Assembly: GCA_007117235.1 (NCBI GenBank)
Contig: SKGY01000255.1
Coordinates: 1-7,825 of the forward strand
From: Balneolaceae bacterium
GTDB taxonomy: Bacteria; Bacteroidota; Rhodothermia; Balneolales; Balneolaceae
Reading direction: 5' to 3'
Length of the DNA: 7,825 nucleotides
The translations under genes were made by a program, and so were the position numbers. The notes under the pieces were generated by a model, which was not told the origin of the DNA, made no database searches, and saw nothing but the letters and a program-made list of their open reading frames with translations. Numbering within the stretch: the first letter of the stretch is position 1; every line of letters starts with the position of its first letter. Positions 1-6,830 of the stretch are shown here, in pieces.

Positions 1-1
1 A

Positions 2-820
2 CTGCCCGGCCTGCACGATCACAGTTTTCCCAACAATAATAGGTTCATACAGGGCGGTGTGTGAGTGTCCGCCAACAATTACATCTATATCAGGCACCCG
101 TTTTGCGAGCATTCTGTCTTCGGTTACACCCGAGTGATTTACTGAAATTATTACATCAACACCCTCTTGTTTTAGTGCTTCAACTGCCCGCTCTGCTGAT
201 ATGAAAGGATCGGCAAAATCTACCGGCCCCGGCTCCGCTGTTTTTGATATGGCGTCATCCCCAATCAAACCAAAGATTCCAACAACCAAGCCGTTAGAAA
301 GATGTTTGGTAAAATGTGTTTTGATTCCCAATTCACTTAACGGGTGATCGGAAGGCGGCTGAATATTTGTGCCTAACATGGCTGTATTACCGGATTCATC
401 AGGATAACCCGCAGCTTTCAAGTAGTCTGCAAGAACGTTAGGTCCATAGTCAAATTCATGATTACCAATTGTAATTGCATCGTATCCTAATTTTTGAAAT
501 AGATTCAGCTCCGCTGCTACACCATCTTTTAGAGGCAGCCATCCGAATGCCGGACCACCTAAAAAATCACCCCCTGAAAACATAAGAACAGGTTCATCTT
601 GAATCGATTTCTCTTCTCTGATCAGATTCGCTGCACCAGCAAGTCTGGCCACTCCTCCCATTGCTGTACTTTGCAGATTTCCGGCATCGTCAACCGTTGG
701 AATTGGGATCAGATGTGAATGCTCATCATTGGTGTGGAGGATAGTAAATCTCAGTTCCTGTGCTAGTGACAGATCATAAACTGCCAAAAAAAGAATCAGG
801 ATATAAATTTTAGATTTCAA
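2..820 (-). CDS. Exported 5'-nucleotidase-type metallophosphatase, N-terminal part (cut by window edge)
   Basis: This is a partial gene of 273 codons running off the left edge. The family (UshA-like 5'-nucleotidase / 2',3'-cyclic phosphodiesterase, calcineurin-like fold) removes phosphate from nucleotides outside the cytoplasm using two metal ions. Family metal-site motifs appear in order: Asp32 and His34 in TILHTNDEHSH, Asp85 in SGGDFLGG, Asn120-His121 in GNHEFDYG, His229 in SVNHSG, and His252/His254 in GGHSH. The C-terminal substrate-binding domain expected for the family would lie outside the window. The chosen start is a TTG at 820: an in-frame stop lies at 836-838, and no ATG falls between that stop and the first metal motif. 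From this TTG the protein begins with a good signal peptide (MKSKIYILILFLAVYDLSLA, then QEL). No Shine-Dalgarno sequence is visible. It is divergent from the M14 peptidase, 92 bases away. The family is secure; the exact substrate is unknown. Confidence 0.9.
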   Translation of the reverse strand, partial: MKSKIYILILFLAVYDLSLAQELRFTILHTNDEHSHLIPIPTVDDAGNLQSTAMGGVARLAGAANLIREEKSIQDEPVLMFSGGDFLGGPAFGWLPLKDGVAAELNLFQKLGYDAITIGNHEFDYGPNVLADYLKAAGYPDESGNTAMLGTNIQPPSDHPLSELGIKTHFTKHLSNGLVVGIFGLIGDDAISKTAEPGPVDFADPFISAERAVEALKQEGVDVIISVNHSGVTEDRMLAKRVPDIDVIVGGHSHTALYEPIIVGKTVIVQAGQ

Positions 821-912
821 TGGTATTCGATGCTTTTAGCAGTGTTCGGATTTGGTTAAGTTGTACATTCTAAAAAATTACAAGGATGTTCAAGAAACTT
901 ATCAGTTAGATT

Positions 913-3438
913 ATGAAAAATTTGTTACGAATTTCAATTTCGTTTTTAGCAATTCTCGTTGCTGCCCCATCGCTTTTTGCTCAGCTTCTTTCACCCGATG
1001 AATTTTTGGGGTACGAACTGGGAGAACGTTGGACGCCTCATCATCGTGTAGTAAGCTATGTACAGCACGTTGCTGACCATTCAAATTTGGCAACCATCGA
1101 GCAATATGGCACCACCTATGAACACAGAGAGTTGGTTTATCTTGTAATTACCAGTGAAGAGAATCACACTAATCTTGAAGAAATTCGAATAAATAATCTC
1201 CGATTGGCAGGGCTTGAGAGTGGCGACGTGACAGGTAACACAAAAGCTGTAGTCTGGCTCAGCTATAATATTCACGGCAATGAGACATCAAGCAGTGAAG
1301 CTGCAATGAAAACGCTCTATGAACTGGTAAACCCTGACAATACTGAATCAAAACAGTGGCTGCAAGAGGCCGTTGTGGTACTCGATCCCATGATGAACCC
1401 GGATGGTCGTGATCGATATGTAAACTGGTTCAATGGAGTAGTTGGTGCAACTATGGATCCAAATCCTGAGGCACGCGAACACAACGAACCGTGGCCGGGC
1501 GGACGATCAAATCACTACCTGTTTGATCTTAATCGGGACTGGGCATGGCAAACTCAACAGGAGTCTCAGTATCGAATTGCTGTTTATCAAAAGTGGATGC
1601 CACATGTACACGTCGATTTCCACGAAATGGGTTACAACTCACCATACTATTTTGCGCCGGCAGCTGAGCCATTTCACGATGTTATCACAGACTGGCAGCG
1701 GGAGTTTCAGACTCAAATCGGATTAAATCATACCCGGTATTTTGACGAAGAGGGATGGCTCTACTACACCAGAGAAGTTTTTGACCTATTCTACCCAAGT
1801 TACGGTGACACATGGCCTACCTACAATGGTGCCATCGGCATGACTTACGAAAAAGGAGGCGGAGGCCGAGCCGGATTAGGTGTGATTAATGCAGAGGGCG
1901 ATACACTAACCCTGAAAGACAGGCTGACACATCACCACATTGCCGGGATGTCAACAGTTGAAGTGACAGCTAATAATGCTGAAAGGGTTGTAAACGAGTT
2001 TGCTGCTTTTCATGACAACGCGATTAACAATCCTGCCGGCAGATACAAAACATTTGTTGTGAAGGCAGATAATAATCCTGATAAAATTTCCCACCTTCTC
2101 ACATTTCTGGACAGTCAGAATATTGAGTATGGCACAGCCGGATCAAGCAGAAACACAAACGGATATAACTACAAAACAGGAGCAACAGAACGAGTTTCTA
2201 TCAATGAGAATGACGTTGTGATCAATGTACGCCAATCACAGGGTCAGCTTGCGCGCGTATTTTTTGAGCCCGACCCAATTTTGTCAGATTCCCTTACTTA
2301 TGACATCACCACATGGGAAGCTCACTATCGATTCGGGCTTGACGGCTATGCTCTTGAATCAGATATCAGTCCGGTAAAAAATATTACGCCTGATAACTTC
2401 CGAGTAGCTGAATTTTCCGGCGCTTTGAAGCCCTATGGCTATGTGATGGAGTGGAAAAGCCTGGATGATGCACGATTCCTCGCTGATATAACCAAACAAG
2501 GTGTTAAGAGCAGATTTTCTACTGTTGATTTCGAAATAGATGGAAGGAGATATGATCGTGGTTCACTTATCATTGTGAGAGACAATAACCGCCAGCTTGG
2601 TGATTCATTTGATGACATTGTGCGATCGTCAGCAGAAGCTCATCAGAGAGATCTTTATGGAGCAGCAACCGGGTTTGTAACTTCCGGCTCAGATTTTGGA
2701 TCTAATCGGGTTTCATTTATTGAAAAACCGGACGTGGCTCTGGTCATTGGTGAGGGTACATCATCACTGAGCGCAGGGGAGATCTGGCACTTTTTTGATC
2801 AGCAACTGAATTATCCTGTTACGCTTTTAAACAGCACCAATTTTACCCGGGCTGATCTAAGCAATTACAATAAGCTGATTCTGCCATCAGGATCTTACAA
2901 TCAAATTCTCACAGACAGCAACATGGAAGAGTTATCCTCATGGGTTAGAGGTGGCGGCGTGCTGATTATAATTGGCAGTGCTAATCAGAATTTTCTGAGT
3001 CGGGACGGTTTTCAGCTTTCCAGGAAAATTACAACCTCTCAGGAACCAACAAATGAAGATCTTTTAAGGCCTTATGATGAACGAACACGAAATTTTGTGA
3101 GTCGATCTACATCAGGATCTGCCTACCAGGTTACACTTGATACAACACACCCATTAGCTTATGGCTATGATGAAGAGTACTTCACACTAAAGCTTAGTGC
3201 GGACTCTTACAGTTACTTAGAATCCGGTTTTAATGTGGGTAGTATCAGAGAAGATGCATACAGAAGCGGCTTCGTTGGGTCAGATGCAAAACCTGTAATT
3301 GAAAACTCTCTCTCTTACGGAGTTCAGCCTTACGGCAGTGGTCAGGTTGTGTATATGATTGACAATCCTCTCTTCCGCGGATTTTGGGAGAATGGAAAAC
3401 TGCTGTTTGTAAACGCGGTTTTCCTGGTTGGGAATTGA
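913..3438 (+). CDS. Secreted M14-family zinc carboxypeptidase-like metallopeptidase with C-terminal Rossmann-like domain
   Basis: This complete protein of 841 residues most likely hydrolyses peptides outside the cytoplasm. Residues 1-23 form a signal peptide (hydrophobic core, then SLFA before Gln24). The M14 catalytic domain spans about 40-350. Visible active-site elements are zinc ligands His121 and Glu124 (NIHGNE), substrate-binding Arg166 (NPDGR), Asn207-Arg208 (DLNRDW), the probable third zinc ligand His237 (HVDFHEMG) and the catalytic glutamate Glu313 (MTYEKGG). All expected residues are present, so it should be active. Residues about 605-700 resemble a class I glutamine amidotransferase-like fold (VALVIGEG, KLILPSGSY, GGGVLIIIGSA), but there is no nucleophilic cysteine, and none anywhere in the protein. 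The start is firm: an in-frame TAG lies at 907-909 and ATG 913 is the next start. No Shine-Dalgarno sequence is seen. The gene converges on the helicase gene across a repeat-filled spacer. Substrate is unknown. Confidence 0.92.
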   Translation: MKNLLRISISFLAILVAAPSLFAQLLSPDEFLGYELGERWTPHHRVVSYVQHVADHSNLATIEQYGTTYEHRELVYLVITSEENHTNLEEIRINNLRLAGLESGDVTGNTKAVVWLSYNIHGNETSSSEAAMKTLYELVNPDNTESKQWLQEAVVVLDPMMNPDGRDRYVNWFNGVVGATMDPNPEAREHNEPWPGGRSNHYLFDLNRDWAWQTQQESQYRIAVYQKWMPHVHVDFHEMGYNSPYYFAPAAEPFHDVITDWQREFQTQIGLNHTRYFDEEGWLYYTREVFDLFYPSYGDTWPTYNGAIGMTYEKGGGGRAGLGVINAEGDTLTLKDRLTHHHIAGMSTVEVTANNAERVVNEFAAFHDNAINNPAGRYKTFVVKADNNPDKISHLLTFLDSQNIEYGTAGSSRNTNGYNYKTGATERVSINENDVVINVRQSQGQLARVFFEPDPILSDSLTYDITTWEAHYRFGLDGYALESDISPVKNITPDNFRVAEFSGALKPYGYVMEWKSLDDARFLADITKQGVKSRFSTVDFEIDGRRYDRGSLIIVRDNNRQLGDSFDDIVRSSAEAHQRDLYGAATGFVTSGSDFGSNRVSFIEKPDVALVIGEGTSSLSAGEIWHFFDQQLNYPVTLLNSTNFTRADLSNYNKLILPSGSYNQILTDSNMEELSSWVRGGGVLIIIGSANQNFLSRDGFQLSRKITTSQEPTNEDLLRPYDERTRNFVSRSTSGSAYQVTLDTTHPLAYGYDEEYFTLKLSADSYSYLESGFNVGSIREDAYRSGFVGSDAKPVIENSLSYGVQPYGSGQVVYMIDNPLFRGFWENGKLLFVNAVFLVGN

Positions 3439-3474
3439 TAGAACTATATTTAACGACAGGTCGAGATCTGGAGT

Positions 3475-3501
3475 AGAAATAAAGTCCCCCTTTGAAGGGG
3501 G
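3475..3501 (-). terminator. Candidate rho-independent terminator for the helicase transcript
   Basis: On the minus strand, CCCCCTT and AAGGGGG (3486-3501) form a very GC-rich stem with a tight loop, followed by ACTTTATTTCT, which gives a U-rich tail in RNA. It lies about 180 bases after the helicase stop codon and is one end of the inverted repeat pair. The tail is interrupted by other bases, so the strength is uncertain. In the plus direction the far end of the pair is followed only by ACACTTTTC, a weaker match. Confidence 0.4.
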
Positions 3502-3636
3502 CTGTGTAAGCGCGTCCAGCGGTTACACTGGGGGATGTCACGATACGATGATCTAATTCAGCATTAATTCAAGTATCCTGCCCTTACCTATCATCCCCCC
3601 TCTCGCTTTGCTCGTTTCCCCACTTCAAAGGGGGAC
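3484..3636. repeat. Inverted pair of diverged intergenic repeat units between convergent genes
   Basis: Left unit 3484-3538 and right unit about 3591-3636 (read on the minus strand) share the same plan: a block beginning GTCCCCCTTTGAAG, a variable middle, and an end GGGGGATG. The outer blocks 3484-3502 and 3618-3636 are inverted copies with 17 of 19 bases matching. The inner ends, TGGGGGATGT at 3529 and ATCATCCCCCC at 3590, also match as inverted copies. The left middle holds its own hairpin (GTGTAA 3504-3509 with TTACAC 3523-3528, plus CGC/GCG inside), while the right middle is different (CGAGCAAAGCGAG). About 50 ordinary bases lie between the units. The element starts 45 bases after the peptidase stop and ends 41 bases before the helicase stop, so either transcript would fold it into a large stem. 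I infer a dispersed, non-coding repeat family used as a transcript end; no transposase is present. Confidence 0.8.
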
Positions 3637-3677
3637 ACTTTTCAACAAACCTTATCTCAAATTGAAGGCTATTACCC

Positions 3678-4970
3678 TTACTTCTTCTCTATTTTCATCT
3701 TCAGAAGTGCAGCAGCTATTTCAATCGGAGTGAAATCTCCTTCTGCTATTGGCTCGAGCTGATCGATGTATTCTCTTAATCCGCCGGCCTGTAATGTCTC
3801 AACAATTTCGTTGACGTGATTGTCAATTTTAGACATTTGCACTTCACGCGTTGAAGGCATTGGAAGCGGCTTCAGCTGGGTACGAATCATCTTCTCAATG
3901 AATCGAATTCCTTTCTTCTTTCTGCCTGATGTAAATGTGATCGCCAAACCACTTCGTCCCGCACGTCCTGTTCGTCCAATTCTGTGAACATAATACTCAG
4001 GATCATTTGGTACATCGTAGTTGAACACTACATCTACATTTTCGACATCGAGTCCACGGGCCGCCACGTCAGTAGCAACCAGGATATCAATTTGGCCCCT
4101 TCTGAACTTGCCCATCACTTTATCACGAACGGTCTGGTTCATATCACCATGAAGTGCGTCTGAGGAGTAACCTCTTGCTTGCAAATCCTGTACAAGCTCA
4201 TCACATTTTCTCTTTGTATTACAGAAAATGAGGGTAAGCTTGAAGTTAGCCATATCAACAACACGTGTTATGGCTTCGGTGCGCATAGAGTCACGAACTT
4301 CCATAAAGTATTGATCAATTCCGGCAGCCGTTTCGGTTTTGCCTTCTATTTTGACCATCTCCGGATTGTGCATCCACTTGTTCATAATGTTCTGAATCGC
4401 TCTTGGTACTGTAGCCGAGAACATTACGGTTTGGCACTTTCCTTTACTGTAGCTAAGAATTTTCTCGAGATCTTCACGGAAACCCATGTTCAGCATTTCA
4501 TCTGCTTCATCAAGAATTACCATTTTCAGATTATCCAGTTTTAGCGTTCCACGTTTGAGGTGATCGATTACTCGACCAGGAGTTCCTACTACAATTTGAA
4601 CTCCTTGTTTTAAAGCTTTTAGCTGACGACTAATCGGCTGGCCACCATACACAGGAAGAACAGATATTCCCCTGTCGTATTTCGATAGCTTGATTAGTTC
4701 GCCCGTAACCTGTATCGCCAGTTCCCTTGTTGGGCATAAAATGATAACTGATGGAATTTTTGAATTTTTATCAGCAATCTGTAGAGCCGGAATTCCAAAC
4801 GCTGCGGTTTTACCCGTACCTGTTTGTGCCTGACCCACCATATCTTTTCCCGAATTTATAATAGGAATAGAGTGAGCTTGTATTGATGTTGGTGCTTCAA
4901 AGCCCATTTCATTGATAGACTTTAGAATTTCAGGCTGTATTCCCAGCTCTGAAAAAGAAGAATTTTTCAT
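3678..4970 (-). CDS. DEAD-box ATP-dependent RNA helicase
   Basis: This complete protein of 430 residues is a cytoplasmic ATP-driven RNA-unwinding enzyme of the DeaD/CshA/RhlE type, acting in ribosome assembly, RNA turnover or cold adaptation. All core motifs are intact: Q motif (Phe6, GFEAPTSIQ 23-31), motif I AQTGTGKT 48-55, Ia PTRELA 80-85, Ib TPGR 130-133, motif II DEAD 154-157, motif III SAT 185-187, motif IV LIFCNTK 247-253, motif V ATDVAARGLD 299-308 and motif VI HRIGRTGR 329-336. After the two RecA-like domains there is only a short extension ending IAAALLKMKIEKK. DeaD-like relatives often continue at this point into a DbpA-type RNA-binding domain and a basic tail, so this is a short form. 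ATG 4970 places the Q motif at the usual distance. No Shine-Dalgarno sequence is present and the leader before ATG is A/T-rich. The family is certain; the subfamily symbol is not. Confidence 0.95.
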   Translation of the reverse strand: MKNSSFSELGIQPEILKSINEMGFEAPTSIQAHSIPIINSGKDMVGQAQTGTGKTAAFGIPALQIADKNSKIPSVIILCPTRELAIQVTGELIKLSKYDRGISVLPVYGGQPISRQLKALKQGVQIVVGTPGRVIDHLKRGTLKLDNLKMVILDEADEMLNMGFREDLEKILSYSKGKCQTVMFSATVPRAIQNIMNKWMHNPEMVKIEGKTETAAGIDQYFMEVRDSMRTEAITRVVDMANFKLTLIFCNTKRKCDELVQDLQARGYSSDALHGDMNQTVRDKVMGKFRRGQIDILVATDVAARGLDVENVDVVFNYDVPNDPEYYVHRIGRTGRAGRSGLAITFTSGRKKKGIRFIEKMIRTQLKPLPMPSTREVQMSKIDNHVNEIVETLQAGGLREYIDQLEPIAEGDFTPIEIAAALLKMKIEKK

Positions 4971-4997
4971 TGGTAATATATATTGAATTTTAAAAAA

Positions 4998-5029
4998 GGC
5001 TGTCGCTCACCACGCGCATCGCTCCGCTC
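4998..5029 (-). other. GC-rich islet in the helicase upstream region
   Basis: Directly upstream of the helicase, between A/T-rich stretches, sits a 32-base block of roughly two-thirds G+C that reads on the minus strand with three AGCG/GAGCG words (GAGCGGAGCGAT at its start, TGAGCGAC near its end). It is followed by a T-run. It cannot fold well on itself because the complementary CGCT words are absent, so it is not a convincing terminator. The word GAGC-two purines-AGCGA also occurs in the right unit of the 3484-3636 repeat (CGAGCAAAGCGAG), which suggests a related repeat fragment. It may lie in the helicase 5' leader. Confidence 0.35.
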
Positions 5030-5127
5030 TTGAATATAAAAATGCCGGAGATACTTCCTGGCCAATGAGCGTTTTACAAGCATTCAGAGTTACTGAAGAG
5101 AGGCAAAAAGTTACTGTATAGGGCAGG

Positions 5128-5141
5128 TCAACGTTGAACGT
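5128..5141. promoter_or_regulatory. Overlapping palindromes upstream of the helicase (possible operator)
   Basis: TCAACGTTGA at 5128-5137 is a perfect 10-base palindrome. It overlaps ACGTTGAACGT at 5131-5141, a perfect inverted repeat around one central base. It lies about 160 bases before the helicase ATG, in a gap where its promoter is expected. I see no well-spaced promoter match around it, so the operator role is a guess. Confidence 0.25.
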
Positions 5142-5239
5142 CAGTTAATTAGCTTTAAAGATACGGATTTGAAGCGGATTAAATACCATTTCTTTTTTTG
5201 GGCTTTCATGAAAGTTTATGGGCTAACCATAAAGATGAA

Positions 5240-5345
5240 AACCACAGTGCCACGGAGAAGCACACAACGGGCACGGCAAGCTGATGCTACCATTTACAAA
5301 AAAAACGTTGTGCGCGTTGTGGTTATTCTTTGTGTCGCCGTGGTT
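5240..5345. repeat. Second inverted repeat pair, behind the decarboxylase gene
   Basis: The left arm at 5240-5278 (starts AACCACAGTGCCACGGAGAA, later CACAACGGGCAC) and the right arm at 5306-5345, read on the minus strand (starts AACCACGGCGACACAAAGAA, later CACAACGCGCAC), align over about 38 bases at roughly 70-75% identity with one single-base gap. They form a long imperfect hairpin with a 27-base loop that includes an eight-base A-run (5298-5305). The style, repeated CCAC/CACGGAG words, resembles dispersed intergenic repeats known from many bacterial genomes. The right arm ends 30 bases after the decarboxylase stop codon, so that gene's transcript would carry the hairpin in its 3' end. This pair is a different family from the one at 3484-3636. 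A 66-codon open frame running through it starts at TTG 5169 and follows repeat sequence; I do not consider it a gene. Confidence 0.7.
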
Positions 5346-5375
5346 AAACGTTCCGGTAAGGCAAAGTAGCAATGA

Positions 5376-6806
5376 TTAAAAAAGACCTTTTGCTACGTCA
5401 CGAATAACTTCAGGTATCCATTCAACATCTTTAAATGTTGTGCGCGGGTTAATAAAGCAGGTCCTGAGTGCTGTTTTTCCGTTAATTTTGGTTGAGGTCA
5501 AAAATATTCTGCCATCCTGTTCAATATGATGAGCAAGTTTTTGATTCAACTCTTCAATCCTCTCCTCCTCAATTCCAGCGGGAGTATACCTGAAACAAGC
5601 TATAGACAACGGCACGGGAGCAAGAATTTCAAAATCTTCGGAACGTTTGACAATTTTTTCGAGATGTTTTGCATGATCAATATCCAACTGGATGGTATCC
5701 ATTAATCTCTTTGAACCATATGCTTTAAGCGTCATCCACACTTTCAGTGATTTGAAACTTTTCGTGAGCGGTAATTGATATTCCATCAAATCTGTCCTTG
5801 GCTCCTCTTCACTGTTCGACAGCAGGTAGTCCGGGATAAAACTAAACGTTCGCCGTAGGTTCTCGGGGTCTTTCACAAGTATACATGCTGCTTCAAACGG
5901 AACATAGAGCCATTTGTGGGGATTGATAACAACAGAATCGGCTCTGTCCATCCCTTCAAAAAGATGAGTTACTGATGGCAAAAGGGCAGCGGGTCCACCA
6001 TAAGCTGCATCTACGTGATACCATAATTTATGCCGTTCTGATATATCTGCTAACTCTTTTAAATTATCAACTGCACCGGAGTTGGTTGTTCCGGCAATAC
6101 CAATTACGCAAATTGGTTTTTTACCCTGATTTTTATCCTCTATTATCGCTTCTTCAAGAAGTTCTGTTCGAATTTGAAACTTATCATCTACCGGGATTTT
6201 TCTCAGGTTATTTGTCCCAATTCCCAGCACATCAACAGCCTTATCAAAACTTGAATGACCCTGCTCTGACACATAAACGGTCATCGGTTTCAATCCATAT
6301 AACCCTTCAGATGACGACTCTTTCGGCGCCATATTTTTTCGGGCTACAGCCATGCAGTTAAAGTTTGCTGTAGAACCGCCATCAAGAATTGCACCCGCTG
6401 CTTTTTCTGAATATCCAATAAATTGAGACACCCATTTGATCACCAGCTTTTCCATCTCTGTACTGATGGGTGATGAGTGCCACTTCAAATTATTCTGGTT
6501 TAGCGCCGCGCTCACCATCTCTGCCAGTATAGCAACCTGATTGCCGCCACCCGTGATATATCCGTAGTAGTGTGGACCTACATTCATAGTTGAGGCACCA
6601 ATAATATCTTCACGAACCTTTTCTAACAGATCAGCTACAGCTGTTTCCTCAGCCGGCAGATCTTCTTCAATCAAACCCATTACCTCTGAAGGAGATTTTC
6701 CGGCAAAGACTCTTCTATTTAACTTTTTGCTGTACAGCTCATCAATAATCTCTGCCGTGTGATTTATATACTTTTTCAGCTCCTCTGATGAAAAATCAAG
6801 ACTCAT
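5376..6806 (-). CDS. PLP-dependent group II amino acid decarboxylase-like protein
   Basis: This complete cytoplasmic protein of 476 residues belongs to the pyridoxal-phosphate decarboxylase family that includes aromatic L-amino acid, tyrosine, histidine and glutamate decarboxylases, which make an amine and CO2. Visible cofactor residues are the phosphate/ring contacts around GGSTANFN 143-150, the ring-stacking His184 (EQGHSSFDKA), GTTNSGAVDN 239-248, Asp266 (HVDAAYGG), which pairs with the pyridine nitrogen, and the Schiff-base Lys298 in NPHKWL. The length is normal for the family. In the mobile catalytic loop, RTDLMEYQLPL (337-347) aligns with the animal aromatic decarboxylase pattern TDYxxWQIPL, and the catalytic tyrosine position is Leu340. 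Substrate and even reaction type are therefore open. ATG 6806 is chosen because the family N-terminus follows directly. A promoter candidate sits 33 bases upstream and a repeat hairpin 30 bases after the stop. It is divergent from the NhaC antiporter. Confidence 0.9.
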   Translation of the reverse strand: MSLDFSSEELKKYINHTAEIIDELYSKKLNRRVFAGKSPSEVMGLIEEDLPAEETAVADLLEKVREDIIGASTMNVGPHYYGYITGGGNQVAILAEMVSAALNQNNLKWHSSPISTEMEKLVIKWVSQFIGYSEKAAGAILDGGSTANFNCMAVARKNMAPKESSSEGLYGLKPMTVYVSEQGHSSFDKAVDVLGIGTNNLRKIPVDDKFQIRTELLEEAIIEDKNQGKKPICVIGIAGTTNSGAVDNLKELADISERHKLWYHVDAAYGGPAALLPSVTHLFEGMDRADSVVINPHKWLYVPFEAACILVKDPENLRRTFSFIPDYLLSNSEEEPRTDLMEYQLPLTKSFKSLKVWMTLKAYGSKRLMDTIQLDIDHAKHLEKIVKRSEDFEILAPVPLSIACFRYTPAGIEEERIEELNQKLAHHIEQDGRIFLTSTKINGKTALRTCFINPRTTFKDVEWIPEVIRDVAKGLF

Positions 6807-6830
6807 AACTTAAATTCAATGGTTTACCTT

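Larger units (their letters stand above)
4971..5375. other. 405-base intergenic region between helicase and decarboxylase
   Basis: The helicase and decarboxylase genes read in the same direction but are 405 bases apart, so the helicase very likely has its own promoter here. The gap holds, from the helicase side, an A/T-rich leader, the GC-rich islet (4998-5029), the palindromes (5128-5141) and the inverted repeat pair (5240-5345). I found no tRNA, no riboswitch I recognise and no convincing protein-coding gene. TTGACC on the minus strand at 5131-5126 followed by TAACTTTT at 5113-5106 is the nearest promoter-like pair, but its spacing is too short to claim. Confidence 0.6.

Noticed and set aside
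821..912. Promoters for the divergent nucleotidase and peptidase genes
   Set aside because: Both must have start signals nearby, but I could not find a TTG...TAnnTTTG pair or sigma-70-like pair with acceptable spacing on either strand, so none is listed.
3245..3541. 98-codon open frame on the minus strand across the end of the peptidase gene
   Set aside because: It is antisense to well-supported peptidase coding sequence and its start lies inside the repeat unit; the product has no recognisable features.
3484..3636. Possible CRISPR array or small RNA gene
   Set aside because: There are only two units, in opposite orientation and with unequal middles, so it is not a CRISPR array. No promoter is seen for a separate RNA.
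4179..4544. 121-codon open frame on the plus strand inside the helicase gene
   Set aside because: It is the reverse complement of conserved helicase motifs II to IV, so the open frame is a by-product of that coding sequence.
5169..5369. 66-codon open frame on the plus strand with basic residues and a hydrophobic stretch
   Set aside because: It starts at TTG, has no ribosome binding site, and most of it is the inverted repeat pair at 5240-5345 read as protein. The basic and valine-rich composition follows from the repeat sequence.
5975..6361. 128-codon open frame on the plus strand inside the decarboxylase gene
   Set aside because: It lies fully opposite the conserved PLP-binding region of the decarboxylase, with no start signal or family resemblance.
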